Made by a program: the position numbers and the translations under genes | Shown here: positions 48,904 to 59,514 of the stretch, in pieces | How positions within the stretch are numbered: the first letter of the stretch is position 1 | How the letters are laid out: every line of letters begins with the position of its first letter | The notes under the pieces: model-generated | Databases searched by the model: none | What the model was told of the DNA's origin: nothing | Seen by the model: only the letters and a program-made list of their open reading frames with translations | Source of the DNA: Bacillota bacterium | GTDB lineage: Bacteria > Bacillota > Clostridia > Peptostreptococcales > Anaerovoracaceae | Length of the DNA stretch: 64,000 nt | Direction of reading: 5' to 3' | Assembly (NCBI GenBank): GCA_029101005.1 | Contig: JAQXQE010000017.1 | Location: 16,803-80,802, forward strand

Positions 48904-49917
48904 ATGAGAATACTTGTAGACGGTATGGGAGGCGATTATTCGCCATCAGAAATAGTTAAGGGTGCAGTTAGAGCTGCTTCAGAGGTAGATGCGACAATTG
49001 GAATTCTCGGACCAGAGGAGACAATTAACAATCTTCTCAAGCAGGAGAACTGGACTGGTAACAATATTGAGGTAATCAACGCTGCAGAGGTGATTACTAA
49101 TGATGATTCGCCAGCACTGGCAATCAGAAGAAAGAAAGATTCAACAATTGTTAAGGGCATGAATATGCTCAAGGCAGGTGAGGCTGATGCATTCATCTCA
49201 GCAGGAAGCACAGGAGCTCTGCTCTCAGGTGGACTTCTTCTGCTCGGAAGAATCAAGGGCATCAAGAGACCTGCTCTCGCAGCGTTCTTCCCTAAGATCG
49301 GACAGGACGATACAACACTTATTGTTGACTGTGGTTCAAATGTTGAGACAAAGCCAGAGCACATCCTTCAGAATGGAATCATGGGAAGCATCTTCGTTAA
49401 CTGTGTAAAGGGTATTGAGAACCCAGAGGTTAAACTTCTCAATGTAGGTGCTGAGGATGGTAAGGGTAACGACCTTCACAAAGAGGCATTCGAAATGCTC
49501 AAGGAGAGCAACGTTAACTTCACAGGTAATGTTGAGGGAAGAGACGTATGCTTTGGAGTATGCGATGTAGTTGCAACTGATGGATTCTCAGGAAATGTAT
49601 TCCTCAAGAGTTCAGAGGGAGTTGCAATCGCAATTATGAATAGAGTAAAGGAGAAGCTTACCGAGGGCTTACAGGCTAAGCTTGGAGCTGCTCTTGCGTA
49701 CGGCAAGCTCAAGGAACTCAAGGCAGAGTTCAACTATGACAGAGAAGGCGGTGCACCAATTCTCGGTCTCAAGGGTGCTGTACTCAAGATTCACGGTAAT
49801 TCAAAGGCTCCTGCAGTGTACTACGCAATTAAGAAAGCTATTCCATACGTTGAGAATGACGTAACAGGTAAGATTGCAGCTGCAGCAGCGGCGAACAAGG
49901 ATATATGTGCAGAATAG
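48904..49917 (+). CDS. plsX: Phosphate acyltransferase PlsX
   Basis: ILVDGMGGDYSPSEIVKGAVRA ... FISAGSTGALLSGGLLLLGRIKGIKRPAL. Confidence 0.97.
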   Translation: MRILVDGMGGDYSPSEIVKGAVRAASEVDATIGILGPEETINNLLKQENWTGNNIEVINAAEVITNDDSPALAIRRKKDSTIVKGMNMLKAGEADAFISAGSTGALLSGGLLLLGRIKGIKRPALAAFFPKIGQDDTTLIVDCGSNVETKPEHILQNGIMGSIFVNCVKGIENPEVKLLNVGAEDGKGNDLHKEAFEMLKESNVNFTGNVEGRDVCFGVCDVVATDGFSGNVFLKSSEGVAIAIMNRVKEKLTEGLQAKLGAALAYGKLKELKAEFNYDREGGAPILGLKGAVLKIHGNSKAPAVYYAIKKAIPYVENDVTGKIAAAAAANKDICAE

Positions 49918-50597
49918 AAGAATTACAGAGCACAATTCAATACAGATTTGACAATGAGACACTTCTCGTCAATGCACTGACTCACAGTTCTTACGCATCT
50001 GAGAATGGTAAGAACTATCGTTCCAACAATGAGCGACTCGAGTTTATCGGTGATGCATATCTTGGAGCAGTCGTTGCAACGAAGCTCTACAGTGTTATGG
50101 ATGATACTCAGGAGGGTATTCTCTCTCGAAAGAGAGCAGAAGTAGTATGCGAGTCAACTCTTGCTGATGTAGCAAGAAGCATTGGACTCGGCAAGTATAT
50201 TCTGCTCGGCAAAGGAGAGGATGCGCACAACGGCAGAGAGAAGGATTCAATTCTCTCCGATGCTATGGAGGCTGTTATAGGCGCTATCTTCCTTGATGGC
50301 GGCTTTGATGCCTGCAGAGAAGTTATTCTTAGACTCTTCGCTGAGAAGATTAGAATGGCTATCAAGGGTGAACTAATCCATGATTTCAAATCAGAGCTTC
50401 AGAGAAGAATTCAACATAGATTCCACGAGAACAGACTTGAATATGTTGTCGTAGCAGAGAGCGGACCGGCGCACGACAAGACTTTTACCGTAGAGGTCCG
50501 TCACAGAGATGAGCCAATTGGCGAAGGAAGCAGTAAGAGCAAGCTCAAGGCAGAGCAGGCAGCTGCTGCATCTGTACTCAAGAAAGGGGTATTCTAA
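49905..50597 (+). CDS. rnc: Ribonuclease III
   Basis: NNERLEFIGDAYLGAVVATKLY; C-terminal dsRBD. Confidence 0.97.
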   Translation: MCRIEELQSTIQYRFDNETLLVNALTHSSYASENGKNYRSNNERLEFIGDAYLGAVVATKLYSVMDDTQEGILSRKRAEVVCESTLADVARSIGLGKYILLGKGEDAHNGREKDSILSDAMEAVIGAIFLDGGFDACREVILRLFAEKIRMAIKGELIHDFKSELQRRIQHRFHENRLEYVVVAESGPAHDKTFTVEVRHRDEPIGEGSSKSKLKAEQAAAASVLKKGVF

Positions 50598-50599
50598 CT

Positions 50600-53500
50600 T
50601 TGTATTTCAAGCGAATCGAACTGCAGGGATTCAAGTCTTTCGCAGATCCAGTAACAATTGAACTGAATGACGGTATCACCTGCATTATCGGTCCTAATGG
50701 AAGTGGTAAGAGTAACATCAGCGATGCGCTTAGATGGGTTCTCGGAGAGCAGAGCTCGAAGCAGCTTCGTGGAAGCAAGATGCAGGATGTTATTTTCTCT
50801 GGTACCAACACAAGAAAGCCTAAGGGTATGGCTGAGGTTACGCTCGTAATCGATAATACTACAGGCATTCTTCCTTTGGAGTACAACGAGGTAGCTGTTA
50901 CAAGAAGAATGTTCAGATCTGGTGAGAGTGAGTATCTCATCAATGGTAATAACTGCAGACTCAAGGACATCAAGGAGCTCTTCATGGACACTGGTATCGG
51001 TGTCGATGGTTATTCAATCATCGGTCAGGGTAAGATTGCCGAGATTGTTAGCCAGAAGGCTGAGAGTAGAAGACAGATTTTTGAAGAGGCTGCAGGAGTT
51101 GTTCTTTACAAGAGTCGTAAGACTGACGCGGAGAACAAGCTCAAGACAGCAAGTGACAATCTCGAGAGAGTAAGAGATATTATCGCGGAGATTGAAGGCA
51201 GAATCGGAGGTCTTAAGGAGGATTCCGAGAAGGCTATCGAGTATATCGGTCTCAGAGACAGATATAAGACACTTGGTATCAATATCATCCTACACAATCT
51301 CGATGGTCTCGAGAAGAGCGTTGAGGCTGGTAAGGCTGACCTGTTAGACGCTGAGAAGAAGATTCTCGATATTCAGTCTAAGCTCATCGAGCTTGATGAT
51401 GAGATTGATACAAGAAGTGCAGATGATACTGAACTTCAGGAGAAACTCTACGATAAGAACAATGAGCTCCTCGCTAAGATTAATGAGCTGAACACAATTA
51501 GTAGTAGTGGTCAGGTTAACGACGAGAAGCTTAACAATATCGAGAGAGAACTCGAGAGACTTAATGCGGCAATTGAGGAGAATGAAGCTAAGCTCGAAGA
51601 GGAGAGAGCTTCATTTGTTGAGCTTGAGGCGAAAGATAACGAGTACAATACAGCTCTTGAAGAAGCTAAGTCGAATTACAATCAGGCTGTAATGAAGCTC
51701 ACTGAGCATAATTCAGAGCAGATTGAGGTTTCTGATCATATTGAGAGAAATAAGGACGAGATCATCTCGCTTAACAGCTTCTGCATTAGCAGAAATGGAG
51801 ATATCAATACTCTCGAGAACTATAAGAAGACACTGAGCGACAGAATCGAAGCAATCCAGTCGGATAATAGCGGCAGAGACGCCAGGGATGCTGAGCTCAG
51901 AGCTTCATTTGCTGATATTGAGGCTAAACTCGAAGCGAAGGAGAAGGAACTCAACGACGCTAGAGAGGCACTGGCGAATAATGACGAAGAAATTTTATCT
52001 GTTAACAGAAAGATAGCTGACTGCTCAACAGAGATCTTCGACCTTACTGACAAATTCAACAGAACAGAAGCTCGTAGAAATACTATCGAAGAGATGGAGA
52101 ATAACTACGAGGGATATAATAATGCGGTTAAGGCTGTAATGAGAAAGTCATTCGGCGGCATCATCGGAACTGTTTCTGACATCATCACAGTTCCTGATGG
52201 TTATGCGACTGCAATTGAGACAGCTCTCGGTAATGGACTTCAGAACATCGTCTGCAAGGATGATGCTTCAGCTAAGGCTGCGGTAAGCTGGCTCAAGTCA
52301 GCTAAAGCTGGAAGAGCGACTTTCCTGCCTATAGAGTCAATTAGAGCAGAAAGAATCAGACCTGATAATTCAGTTGTCAATGCGGACGGATATATCGGTA
52401 TCGCATCTGACCTTATTGAGTATGATTCAAAGTATTCAAACATCGCAGAATATCTTCTCTGCAGAGTAATCGTTGCTGATAATATGGACAATGCGGTTAT
52501 CATTGCTAAGAAGAATATTAGAGGATTCAGAATTGTAACACTTGACGGTGAAGTAATCAGTTCAGCTGGTTCAATCACTGGAGGTAAGTATGTCAACAAG
52601 TCAGCTAATCTTCTCGATCGTAAGAAGGAGATTGAGGAGCTTGGCGCTGAGCTTGAGAAACTGAGAAGCAGAATATCACAACTCAAGAGTGATAGAGCAG
52701 AACTTAGTGATAAGCTGGCCGAGGCTAACAGCAAGAAAGGTAGCTTGCTTGAGAATGCTCAGACTATCGAGATTGAGTACAACGTACTTAAGGCTGATAG
52801 AGATCATACTTCTGAACTTGTTAAGGAGAGCGGAAGCAATGCTGATAAGGCTGCATCTGAGATTAATACTATCAGAGATGATATCGCATCCGCTGAGAAT
52901 ATGATCAAGAAGCATAGAGCAGCTATTCAGGAAGCTGAGGAGAAGTCACAAGTTTACAATGATGAACTCGACGGCCTTATGGCTAGACAGGATGAGCTCA
53001 AGGCTCTCATCGAGGAATACAATGAGTCAATCATTGCTCTCAAGGTAGAGGTCACCGAGAATGAGACAAAGATCTACTCACAGAATGAGCTCGTCGAGAA
53101 GGTAAGAGATAATATCACTGATCTCGAGGAGGCACTGAGGGAGGATAAGGAACTTAGAGCTGAGCATGAGACTAACAGAAATCTCCTCACAAGCACGGGT
53201 GTTGAATCTGAGGAGCAGATAGAGCAGCTCAAGAAAGACAAAGCTGATATCGAGCTTGAGATTGCTGACCTCAATGCTGCTTATGACAATAATAAGGCTG
53301 CATATGATGCTGCGAATAAGGAGCAGAGAAGACTTAATGGTGAGATTGAGTCTGCTAAGGAAGAGAAGTATAAGCTTGAGCTTAAGACTACTCGTAACGA
53401 GACACTTCTCGATACTCAGAAGGACAAGCTCTGGGATGATTTTGAGGTTTCATACGCTGAGGCAGTTGATATGAGAGAACCAGACTTCGCTATTACAGCA

Positions 53501-54160
53501 GGTAACAGGGAGTCTAAGGAGATTAAACTGAGAATGGCAGAGCTTGGCGATGTCAATATCAGCGCAATCGAGGAATATAAGAAGGTAAGCAAGAGATATG
53601 AGTTCCTGACAACTCAGGAAGCTGACACAAGCAAGGCTATGGACGAGCTCGAGTCAATCATCTCCAATATGGACAAGACTATTAGAGTCAAGTTCAAGGA
53701 GACCTTCGATGAGGTTGTAATTAATTTCGAGAAAGCTTTCAAGGACCTCTTTGGAGGCGGATATGCGGAGCTTACACTCGAGGATCCAGAGAATCCGCTC
53801 GAGTCAGGCATCGAGATTACAGCACAGCCACCTGGCAAGAAACTCAAGAACATCAACCTTCTCTCTGGAGGAGAGAAGACTCTCACAGCTATTGCACTGA
53901 TGTTCGCTGTACTCAGAGCTAAGCCAACACCTTTCTGTATTCTTGACGAGGTTGAGGCTGCTCTCGACGAAGTTAATATTGAGAGATTCTCAGACTATCT
54001 CAGAAACTTCGAAGGAATTCAGTTCGCACTCATCACTCACCAGAAGGCAACAATGGAGCATGCTGATGTTCTCTACGGCGTAACAATGCCGGAGCAGGGC
54101 GTATCGAGAATGCTCTCACTTAAACTTGGTGATGATTTCAATGTTCCAGGGCTGGAATAG
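50600..54160 (+). CDS. smc: Chromosome segregation protein SMC
   Basis: IIGPNGSGKSNISDALRWVLGEQSSKQLRG; long coiled coil and hinge; LLSGGEKTLTAIALMFA; TTG start. Confidence 0.98.
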   Translation: MYFKRIELQGFKSFADPVTIELNDGITCIIGPNGSGKSNISDALRWVLGEQSSKQLRGSKMQDVIFSGTNTRKPKGMAEVTLVIDNTTGILPLEYNEVAVTRRMFRSGESEYLINGNNCRLKDIKELFMDTGIGVDGYSIIGQGKIAEIVSQKAESRRQIFEEAAGVVLYKSRKTDAENKLKTASDNLERVRDIIAEIEGRIGGLKEDSEKAIEYIGLRDRYKTLGINIILHNLDGLEKSVEAGKADLLDAEKKILDIQSKLIELDDEIDTRSADDTELQEKLYDKNNELLAKINELNTISSSGQVNDEKLNNIERELERLNAAIEENEAKLEEERASFVELEAKDNEYNTALEEAKSNYNQAVMKLTEHNSEQIEVSDHIERNKDEIISLNSFCISRNGDINTLENYKKTLSDRIEAIQSDNSGRDARDAELRASFADIEAKLEAKEKELNDAREALANNDEEILSVNRKIADCSTEIFDLTDKFNRTEARRNTIEEMENNYEGYNNAVKAVMRKSFGGIIGTVSDIITVPDGYATAIETALGNGLQNIVCKDDASAKAAVSWLKSAKAGRATFLPIESIRAERIRPDNSVVNADGYIGIASDLIEYDSKYSNIAEYLLCRVIVADNMDNAVIIAKKNIRGFRIVTLDGEVISSAGSITGGKYVNKSANLLDRKKEIEELGAELEKLRSRISQLKSDRAELSDKLAEANSKKGSLLENAQTIEIEYNVLKADRDHTSELVKESGSNADKAASEINTIRDDIASAENMIKKHRAAIQEAEEKSQVYNDELDGLMARQDELKALIEEYNESIIALKVEVTENETKIYSQNELVEKVRDNITDLEEALREDKELRAEHETNRNLLTSTGVESEEQIEQLKKDKADIELEIADLNAAYDNNKAAYDAANKEQRRLNGEIESAKEEKYKLELKTTRNETLLDTQKDKLWDDFEVSYAEAVDMREPDFAITAGNRESKEIKLRMAELGDVNISAIEEYKKVSKRYEFLTTQEADTSKAMDELESIISNMDKTIRVKFKETFDEVVINFEKAFKDLFGGGYAELTLEDPENPLESGIEITAQPPGKKLKNINLLSGGEKTLTAIALMFAVLRAKPTPFCILDEVEAALDEVNIERFSDYLRNFEGIQFALITHQKATMEHADVLYGVTMPEQGVSRMLSLKLGDDFNVPGLE

Positions 54161-54184
54161 AATATAATAAGAGGATAAAGAATA

Positions 54185-55081
54185 ATGGGTCTTTTTGAGA
54201 ACAAATCTACATTCAGACGATTCGTTGACAGTATCACAAATGTAATCGCTGATAAACCGACAATCGACGATGATTTCTACGAGGAACTCGAGGAGTCACT
54301 TGTCATCTCTGACATCGGAATTGACACAGCTGAGCACATCATGGATCAGCTCAAACAGGTTGTTAACAAGAAATACATCACTAAGCCTGAGAGAATCACG
54401 GATGAGCTCAAGGTCATCATTGAGGGGCTCGTAGATAAGGGCGAACGCAACAAGCTCTGCAATGAGACACCTCTTGTTATTCTCATGATTGGAATCAACG
54501 GTGGCGGTAAGACTACATCCATCGGAAAGATTGCCAACAGGCTAAAAGAAAGTGGCAAGAGCGTTATGCTCGCGGCAGCCGACACATTCCGTGCAGCAGC
54601 GGCTGAGCAGCTTGAACTCTGGGGCGAGAGAGTAGGTGTAAGAGTCATCAGACACGAAGAGGGAACAGATCCTTCAGCCGTAATCTATGACGCTATTCAG
54701 TCTGCAAAGGCAAATAAGACTGATGTTCTCATAGTAGATACAGCAGGTAGACTGCAGAATAAGGGTAATCTTATGAAGGAGCTCGAGAAGATGAGCCGCG
54801 TAATCAGCAAGGAATACCCAGAGGCAAAGAGAGAGAATCTCCTGGTACTCGATTCGACAACTGGTAAGAACGCAATCAGCCAGGCGAAGGAGTTCTCAGA
54901 GATTACAGATATAACTGGTATTGTTCTGACTAAGATGGACGGAACAGCCAGAGGTGGAATTTCTATTACAATTTCTGACGAGTTCGATCTTCCTATAAAG
55001 TTCATTGGAATGGGCGAGGGTATGAACGATCTGATCGAGTTTAATGCGAAGGACTTCGCAGGGGGAATTTTTGATGAGTAA
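54185..55081 (+). CDS. ftsY: Signal recognition particle receptor FtsY
   Basis: GINGGGKTTSIGKIANRLK, AADTFRAAAAEQL, DTAGRLQNKGNLMKEL, TKMDGTARGG. Confidence 0.97.
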   Translation: MGLFENKSTFRRFVDSITNVIADKPTIDDDFYEELEESLVISDIGIDTAEHIMDQLKQVVNKKYITKPERITDELKVIIEGLVDKGERNKLCNETPLVILMIGINGGGKTTSIGKIANRLKESGKSVMLAAADTFRAAAAEQLELWGERVGVRVIRHEEGTDPSAVIYDAIQSAKANKTDVLIVDTAGRLQNKGNLMKELEKMSRVISKEYPEAKRENLLVLDSTTGKNAISQAKEFSEITDITGIVLTKMDGTARGGISITISDEFDLPIKFIGMGEGMNDLIEFNAKDFAGGIFDE

Positions 55082-56393
55082 ACCAATACTGGCCGTAGTA
55101 GGCCGACCAAATGTAGGCAAATCAACTTTCTTCAACAGAATTATCGGCGAGAGAAGAGCCATCGTTGAGGATAAGCCGGGCGTAACAAGAGATAGAATCT
55201 ATGCTGAGGCAGAGTGGAATGGCAAAGAGTTCGCCATCATCGATACTGGCGGAATCGAGGCTAAGACTGACGATACTATTCTCGCACAGATGAGAGATCA
55301 GGCTGTCATTGCTATGGATATGGCTGACGTAATCATCTTTATGGTAGATGGTAAGGAAGGTCTCACAACTGCTGATAGAGACGTTGCAACAATGCTTAGA
55401 CGAACAGGTAAGGAAGTAATCCTTGTTGTTAACAAGGTTGATGTACCTGAGAGAATCTACGACAATATCTATGATTTCTATGAGCTCGGATTCGGTGAGC
55501 CTGTAGCAATCAGTTCAGTTAATATGCTCAATCTTGGAGATCTTCTCGACAGAGTAATCGAGAGTTTCCCAGATGACTGCTATGAGGAAGAGGATACTGT
55601 TAAGATTGCCATCATCGGTAAGCCAAATGTTGGCAAGTCTTCAATGGTTAATGCACTTACACAGGAGAACAGAGTTATCGTATCACCAATTGCTGGTACA
55701 ACAAGAGACTCAATCGATACTCCATTCGAGTACAATGGCAACAAGTATACTCTTATCGATACTGCTGGACTCAGAAGAAAGAGCAAGGTATACGATAATA
55801 TCGAGCGTTACTCAGTAATCAGAGCCGTTGCTGCTGTAGAGCGTTGCGACGTCTGTGTTCTGATGATTGACGCAGTTGAGGGACTTACAGAGCAGGATAA
55901 GAAGATCGCTGGAATTGCACACGAGGCAGGTAAGGGTCTTCTCATCGTTGTAAATAAGTGGGACCTCATTGAGAAAGAAACGAACACAATGAGAGACTAC
56001 GAGAGAGCTATCAAAGCGGAGCTTCTTTTCGCTTCATATGCTCCAGTACTCTTCACATCTGTTGTGACAAAGAAGCGTATCTACGATGTAATCGACAAGT
56101 GCGAGATGATTCAGAACATGCGCTCATTCAGAATTACAACAGGTAAGCTGAACAGCATCATCGAGGATGCAGTAATGATGAGACAGCCACCACAAGACAA
56201 GGGAAGACGTCTCAAGATCTACTATGCTACACAAGTTGGAGTACAGCCACCTGTATTCAGCTTTAATATTAACGATAAGAAGCTCATGCATTTCTCATAT
56301 GCTAGATATCTCGAGAATAAGATCAGAGATGCATATGGATTCGAAGGAACTTCTATCAAGTTCACATATAAAGAGAAACGAGGTGAGAACTAA
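55074..56393 (+). CDS. der: Ribosome-associated GTPase Der
   Basis: Two G domains: VGRPNVGKSTFFNRI and IGKPNVGKSSMVNAL; ATG 55074 overlaps the ftsY stop. Confidence 0.97.
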   Translation: MSKPILAVVGRPNVGKSTFFNRIIGERRAIVEDKPGVTRDRIYAEAEWNGKEFAIIDTGGIEAKTDDTILAQMRDQAVIAMDMADVIIFMVDGKEGLTTADRDVATMLRRTGKEVILVVNKVDVPERIYDNIYDFYELGFGEPVAISSVNMLNLGDLLDRVIESFPDDCYEEEDTVKIAIIGKPNVGKSSMVNALTQENRVIVSPIAGTTRDSIDTPFEYNGNKYTLIDTAGLRRKSKVYDNIERYSVIRAVAAVERCDVCVLMIDAVEGLTEQDKKIAGIAHEAGKGLLIVVNKWDLIEKETNTMRDYERAIKAELLFASYAPVLFTSVVTKKRIYDVIDKCEMIQNMRSFRITTGKLNSIIEDAVMMRQPPQDKGRRLKIYYATQVGVQPPVFSFNINDKKLMHFSYARYLENKIRDAYGFEGTSIKFTYKEKRGEN

Positions 56394-58165
56394 TGCCTAG
56401 TTACGCAAATCTTATTATTATTGGACTTATCGCATACCTTATGGGTTGCGTATCTCCATCAATTATTCTTGGAAATATTGCCGGAGTTAACATCAAGAAA
56501 GAGGGTAGTGGTAACGCTGGAACAACTAACACACTTAGAGTTCTCGGCGCTAAGCCAGCTATCATCGTACTCGTAGTTGATATCCTGAAGGGATTCATCG
56601 CGGTAAAAATCGGATCAGGTATTGCCGGCGAGATGGGTTCTATCGTAGCTTTCCTCTGTGTTGTAGTAGGACACGTATTCCCTGTCTTCTACAAGTTCAA
56701 GGGAGGTAAGGGTGTTGCAACCTGTCTTGGAGCTGCCTTTGCAGTTGACTTTGCTAGTGCCTTCGCACTTCTTCTGATTGCAGTTATCATAGCTGCATCA
56801 ACAAGAAAGATGTCTGTAGGTTCAATTCTTGCAGCTGCATCATATCCAGTACTTTGCTGGTTCTACCTGAAGGCATATCCTAACTATATGTATATGGCAA
56901 TTGCTATTGCACTCTTTGTTATCTTCAACCACAGAGACAATATCAAGAGACTCATCAAGCATGAGGAGCCTGATCTCGACTTCTCTAAGATTGCTGCGAA
57001 GCTCGGAATGAACAAGACTGAGGCAGAGCCAGTTGCAACTGAAGTCGTAGCAGAGCCAGTTGCAACAGTACTAGTTGCCGCTTCAAACCCTGTACATGAA
57101 GAGTTCGCTGAGCCTGAACCAGTTGACTACTATGAGGGAATTAAGGTTCCTAAGCTCAAGGCTAATGAGAAGAAGAATATCTCAGTAATCGGTAATGGAA
57201 GCTTTGGTACTGCGATTGCCAATGTAATCGTTCACAACGGACACAAGGTTACTGTATACGGAAGAAATAAAGAAGACATCGAGATGATGGCTGAGACAAA
57301 TATGAACGAGAAGTATCTCCCATATGTAATTCTCAGCGATAAGATCAAATATACTAACGTACTCAAGACAGCTGTAAGTAACAGAGATGTTGTTATCTTT
57401 GCTGTTCCTGCACAGAGTTTCAGAGCAGTTTCTAAGAAGGCTTCTAGATATCTCAAGGATGGTGCTGTTGTGGTTAACCTTGCGAAGGGTATCGAGCAAG
57501 GCACACTCAACAGTATGGCAGAGATCGCCGCAGAGACAATGCCAAAGGCTAAGTATGTAGCTCTCTCAGGTCCTTCACACGCAGAGGAGGTAGTAAGAAA
57601 TTATCCAGCTGCCCTCGTTGCTGCTTCGAAGGATAAGGATGCTGCAAAGCTAGTTCAGGATGTACTCATGAACGATAAGGTTAGAATATACACTCACGAG
57701 GATATCGTTGGTGTTGAGCTCGGTGGAGCTGTTAAGAACGTAATCGCAATTGCTACAGGTATCTCTGATGGAATGAAATTCGGTAACAATGCTAGAGCAG
57801 CTCTTATGACAAGAGCTACACATGAGATTTCTAAGCTCGGTAAGGCAATCGGTGCTGATGAGAAGACTTTTGCGGGACTTACTGGTATCGGTGACCTCAT
57901 CGTAACATGCTCAACTAATCTCTCAAGAAATAGAAGATGTGGACTTTTCATCGGTCTCGGACTTACACCAGAGGAGGCTGTTGATAAGGTTGGTTCAACT
58001 GTTGAGGGATTCTACACAGCACAGGCTGCTAAGGAGCTTGCTGACAAGTACGAGGTAGAGATGCCAATCGTACAGGTAGTATACAGCGTACTTAAGGGAG
58101 ATCTCACACCAAGTGAAGCCCTCGATTCACTGATGACAAGAGACAAGAAGGAAGAAACAAAGTAA
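56393..58165 (+). CDS. PlsY-GpsA fusion: acyl-phosphate glycerol-3-phosphate acyltransferase plus NAD(P)-dependent glycerol-3-phosphate dehydrogenase
   Basis: PlsY motifs EGSGNAGTTNTLRVLG and FKGGKGVAT; GpsA motifs VIGNGSFGTAIANVI, ALSGPSHAEEV, ELGGAVKNVIAIATGISDGMKFGNNARAALMTR; one uninterrupted 590-aa frame. Confidence 0.95.
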   Translation: MPSYANLIIIGLIAYLMGCVSPSIILGNIAGVNIKKEGSGNAGTTNTLRVLGAKPAIIVLVVDILKGFIAVKIGSGIAGEMGSIVAFLCVVVGHVFPVFYKFKGGKGVATCLGAAFAVDFASAFALLLIAVIIAASTRKMSVGSILAAASYPVLCWFYLKAYPNYMYMAIAIALFVIFNHRDNIKRLIKHEEPDLDFSKIAAKLGMNKTEAEPVATEVVAEPVATVLVAASNPVHEEFAEPEPVDYYEGIKVPKLKANEKKNISVIGNGSFGTAIANVIVHNGHKVTVYGRNKEDIEMMAETNMNEKYLPYVILSDKIKYTNVLKTAVSNRDVVIFAVPAQSFRAVSKKASRYLKDGAVVVNLAKGIEQGTLNSMAEIAAETMPKAKYVALSGPSHAEEVVRNYPAALVAASKDKDAAKLVQDVLMNDKVRIYTHEDIVGVELGGAVKNVIAIATGISDGMKFGNNARAALMTRATHEISKLGKAIGADEKTFAGLTGIGDLIVTCSTNLSRNRRCGLFIGLGLTPEEAVDKVGSTVEGFYTAQAAKELADKYEVEMPIVQVVYSVLKGDLTPSEALDSLMTRDKKEETK

Positions 58166-58167
58166 TA

Positions 58168-59496
58168 ATGAGCAAGAGCTATCATATTATCACTTATGGA
58201 TGCCAGATGAATGAGCACGACTCTGAGAATCTTGCGGGAATGCTCGAGGCTGAAGGATATGAGTTTGTTGAAGATCCATATGCTGCAGATCTGGTGATTA
58301 TGAATACATGCAGCGTCAGAGAGAATGCGGATAAGAGATTCTTCGGCGTACTTGGACAGTTCAAGAAGCTTAAGAAGATCAGACCTGACTTCATTCTCTG
58401 TGTATGCGGCTGTATGCCACAGCAGCCAAGAGTTGTTGAGGAGATTAAGAAGAGTTTCGCATGGGTTGATATCATCTTCGGAACTCAGAACATTGCCAAG
58501 TTCCCTGAGCTTCTGCATCAGAGAGTAACAACTGGCAAGAAACAGTACTCAATTATCAAAGATAATCCTGTAGTTGAAGAGCATCTTGAGCCTAAGCGTC
58601 TCTATAAGCACAAGGCTCTCGTTAATATCACATACGGATGTGACAATTTCTGCACTTATTGCATCGTTCCTTACACAAGAGGAAGAGAGAAGAGCAGAAC
58701 CGTTAAGGACGTAAGATGTGAGATTGAGAAGCTCGTTGCTGATGGTGTTAAGGAAGTAATGCTTCTCGGTCAGAATGTTGATTCATTCAAAGATCCGGGA
58801 ACAGGAGAGAGATTTGCTGATCTCATCAGAAGTCTTAACAAGGTTGAAGGTCTTGAGAGAATCAGATTCATGACTTCTCACCCTAAGGATATCTCTGACG
58901 ATATGATCAGCTGCTTCACAAGCTGTGATAAGCTCTGTCATAATATACATCTCCCTGTGCAGTGCGGAAGTGACCGCGTTCTGAAGAGAATGAACAGACA
59001 TTATGACAGAGCAAAGTATATGTCTATCATCGCAAAGCTCAGAGAGGAGTGCCCGGACATCACAATCTCAACTGATATTATTGTGGGCTTCCCAGGAGAG
59101 ACTGAGGAAGACTTCGAGCAGACACTCTCTCTCGTTAACGAGGTAGAGTACGACTCAGCCTTCACTTTTATCTACTCACCTAGAGAAGGAACTCCAGCTG
59201 CACGCTACGAGGACCAGATTCCTGAAGAAATCAAGCACGAGAGATTCGACCGTCTGGTTGATGACATCAACAGAATCTCACTTGAGAAGAATCTCCAGTA
59301 TCAGGGCAAGACCTATGATGTTCTCGTTGAGGGCAGAAGCAAGACTGACGATGGTGCCTGGGCTGGAAGAACTAATGGATTTAAGCTTGTTAACTTCACA
59401 GCACCTGAGGAGATGGGAAAGCTCGATGGTAAGACTGTCAAAGTTGAAATTACTGAAGCCAAGACATTCAGTCTGTACGGCGTGATTGCTGAATAG
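58168..59496 (+). CDS. miaB: tRNA-2-methylthio-N6-dimethylallyladenosine synthase
   Basis: ITYGCQMNEHDSENLAGML; TYGCDNFCTYCIVPYTRGREKSR; TRAM domain. Confidence 0.96.
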   Translation: MSKSYHIITYGCQMNEHDSENLAGMLEAEGYEFVEDPYAADLVIMNTCSVRENADKRFFGVLGQFKKLKKIRPDFILCVCGCMPQQPRVVEEIKKSFAWVDIIFGTQNIAKFPELLHQRVTTGKKQYSIIKDNPVVEEHLEPKRLYKHKALVNITYGCDNFCTYCIVPYTRGREKSRTVKDVRCEIEKLVADGVKEVMLLGQNVDSFKDPGTGERFADLIRSLNKVEGLERIRFMTSHPKDISDDMISCFTSCDKLCHNIHLPVQCGSDRVLKRMNRHYDRAKYMSIIAKLREECPDITISTDIIVGFPGETEEDFEQTLSLVNEVEYDSAFTFIYSPREGTPAARYEDQIPEEIKHERFDRLVDDINRISLEKNLQYQGKTYDVLVEGRSKTDDGAWAGRTNGFKLVNFTAPEEMGKLDGKTVKVEITEAKTFSLYGVIAE

Positions 59497-59514
59497 CAAT
59501 GTTTAGGAGCATTA

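Noticed and set aside
51300-53600. Repetitive Glu/Lys/Leu-rich sequence
   Set aside because: It is the SMC coiled coil, not a DNA repeat.
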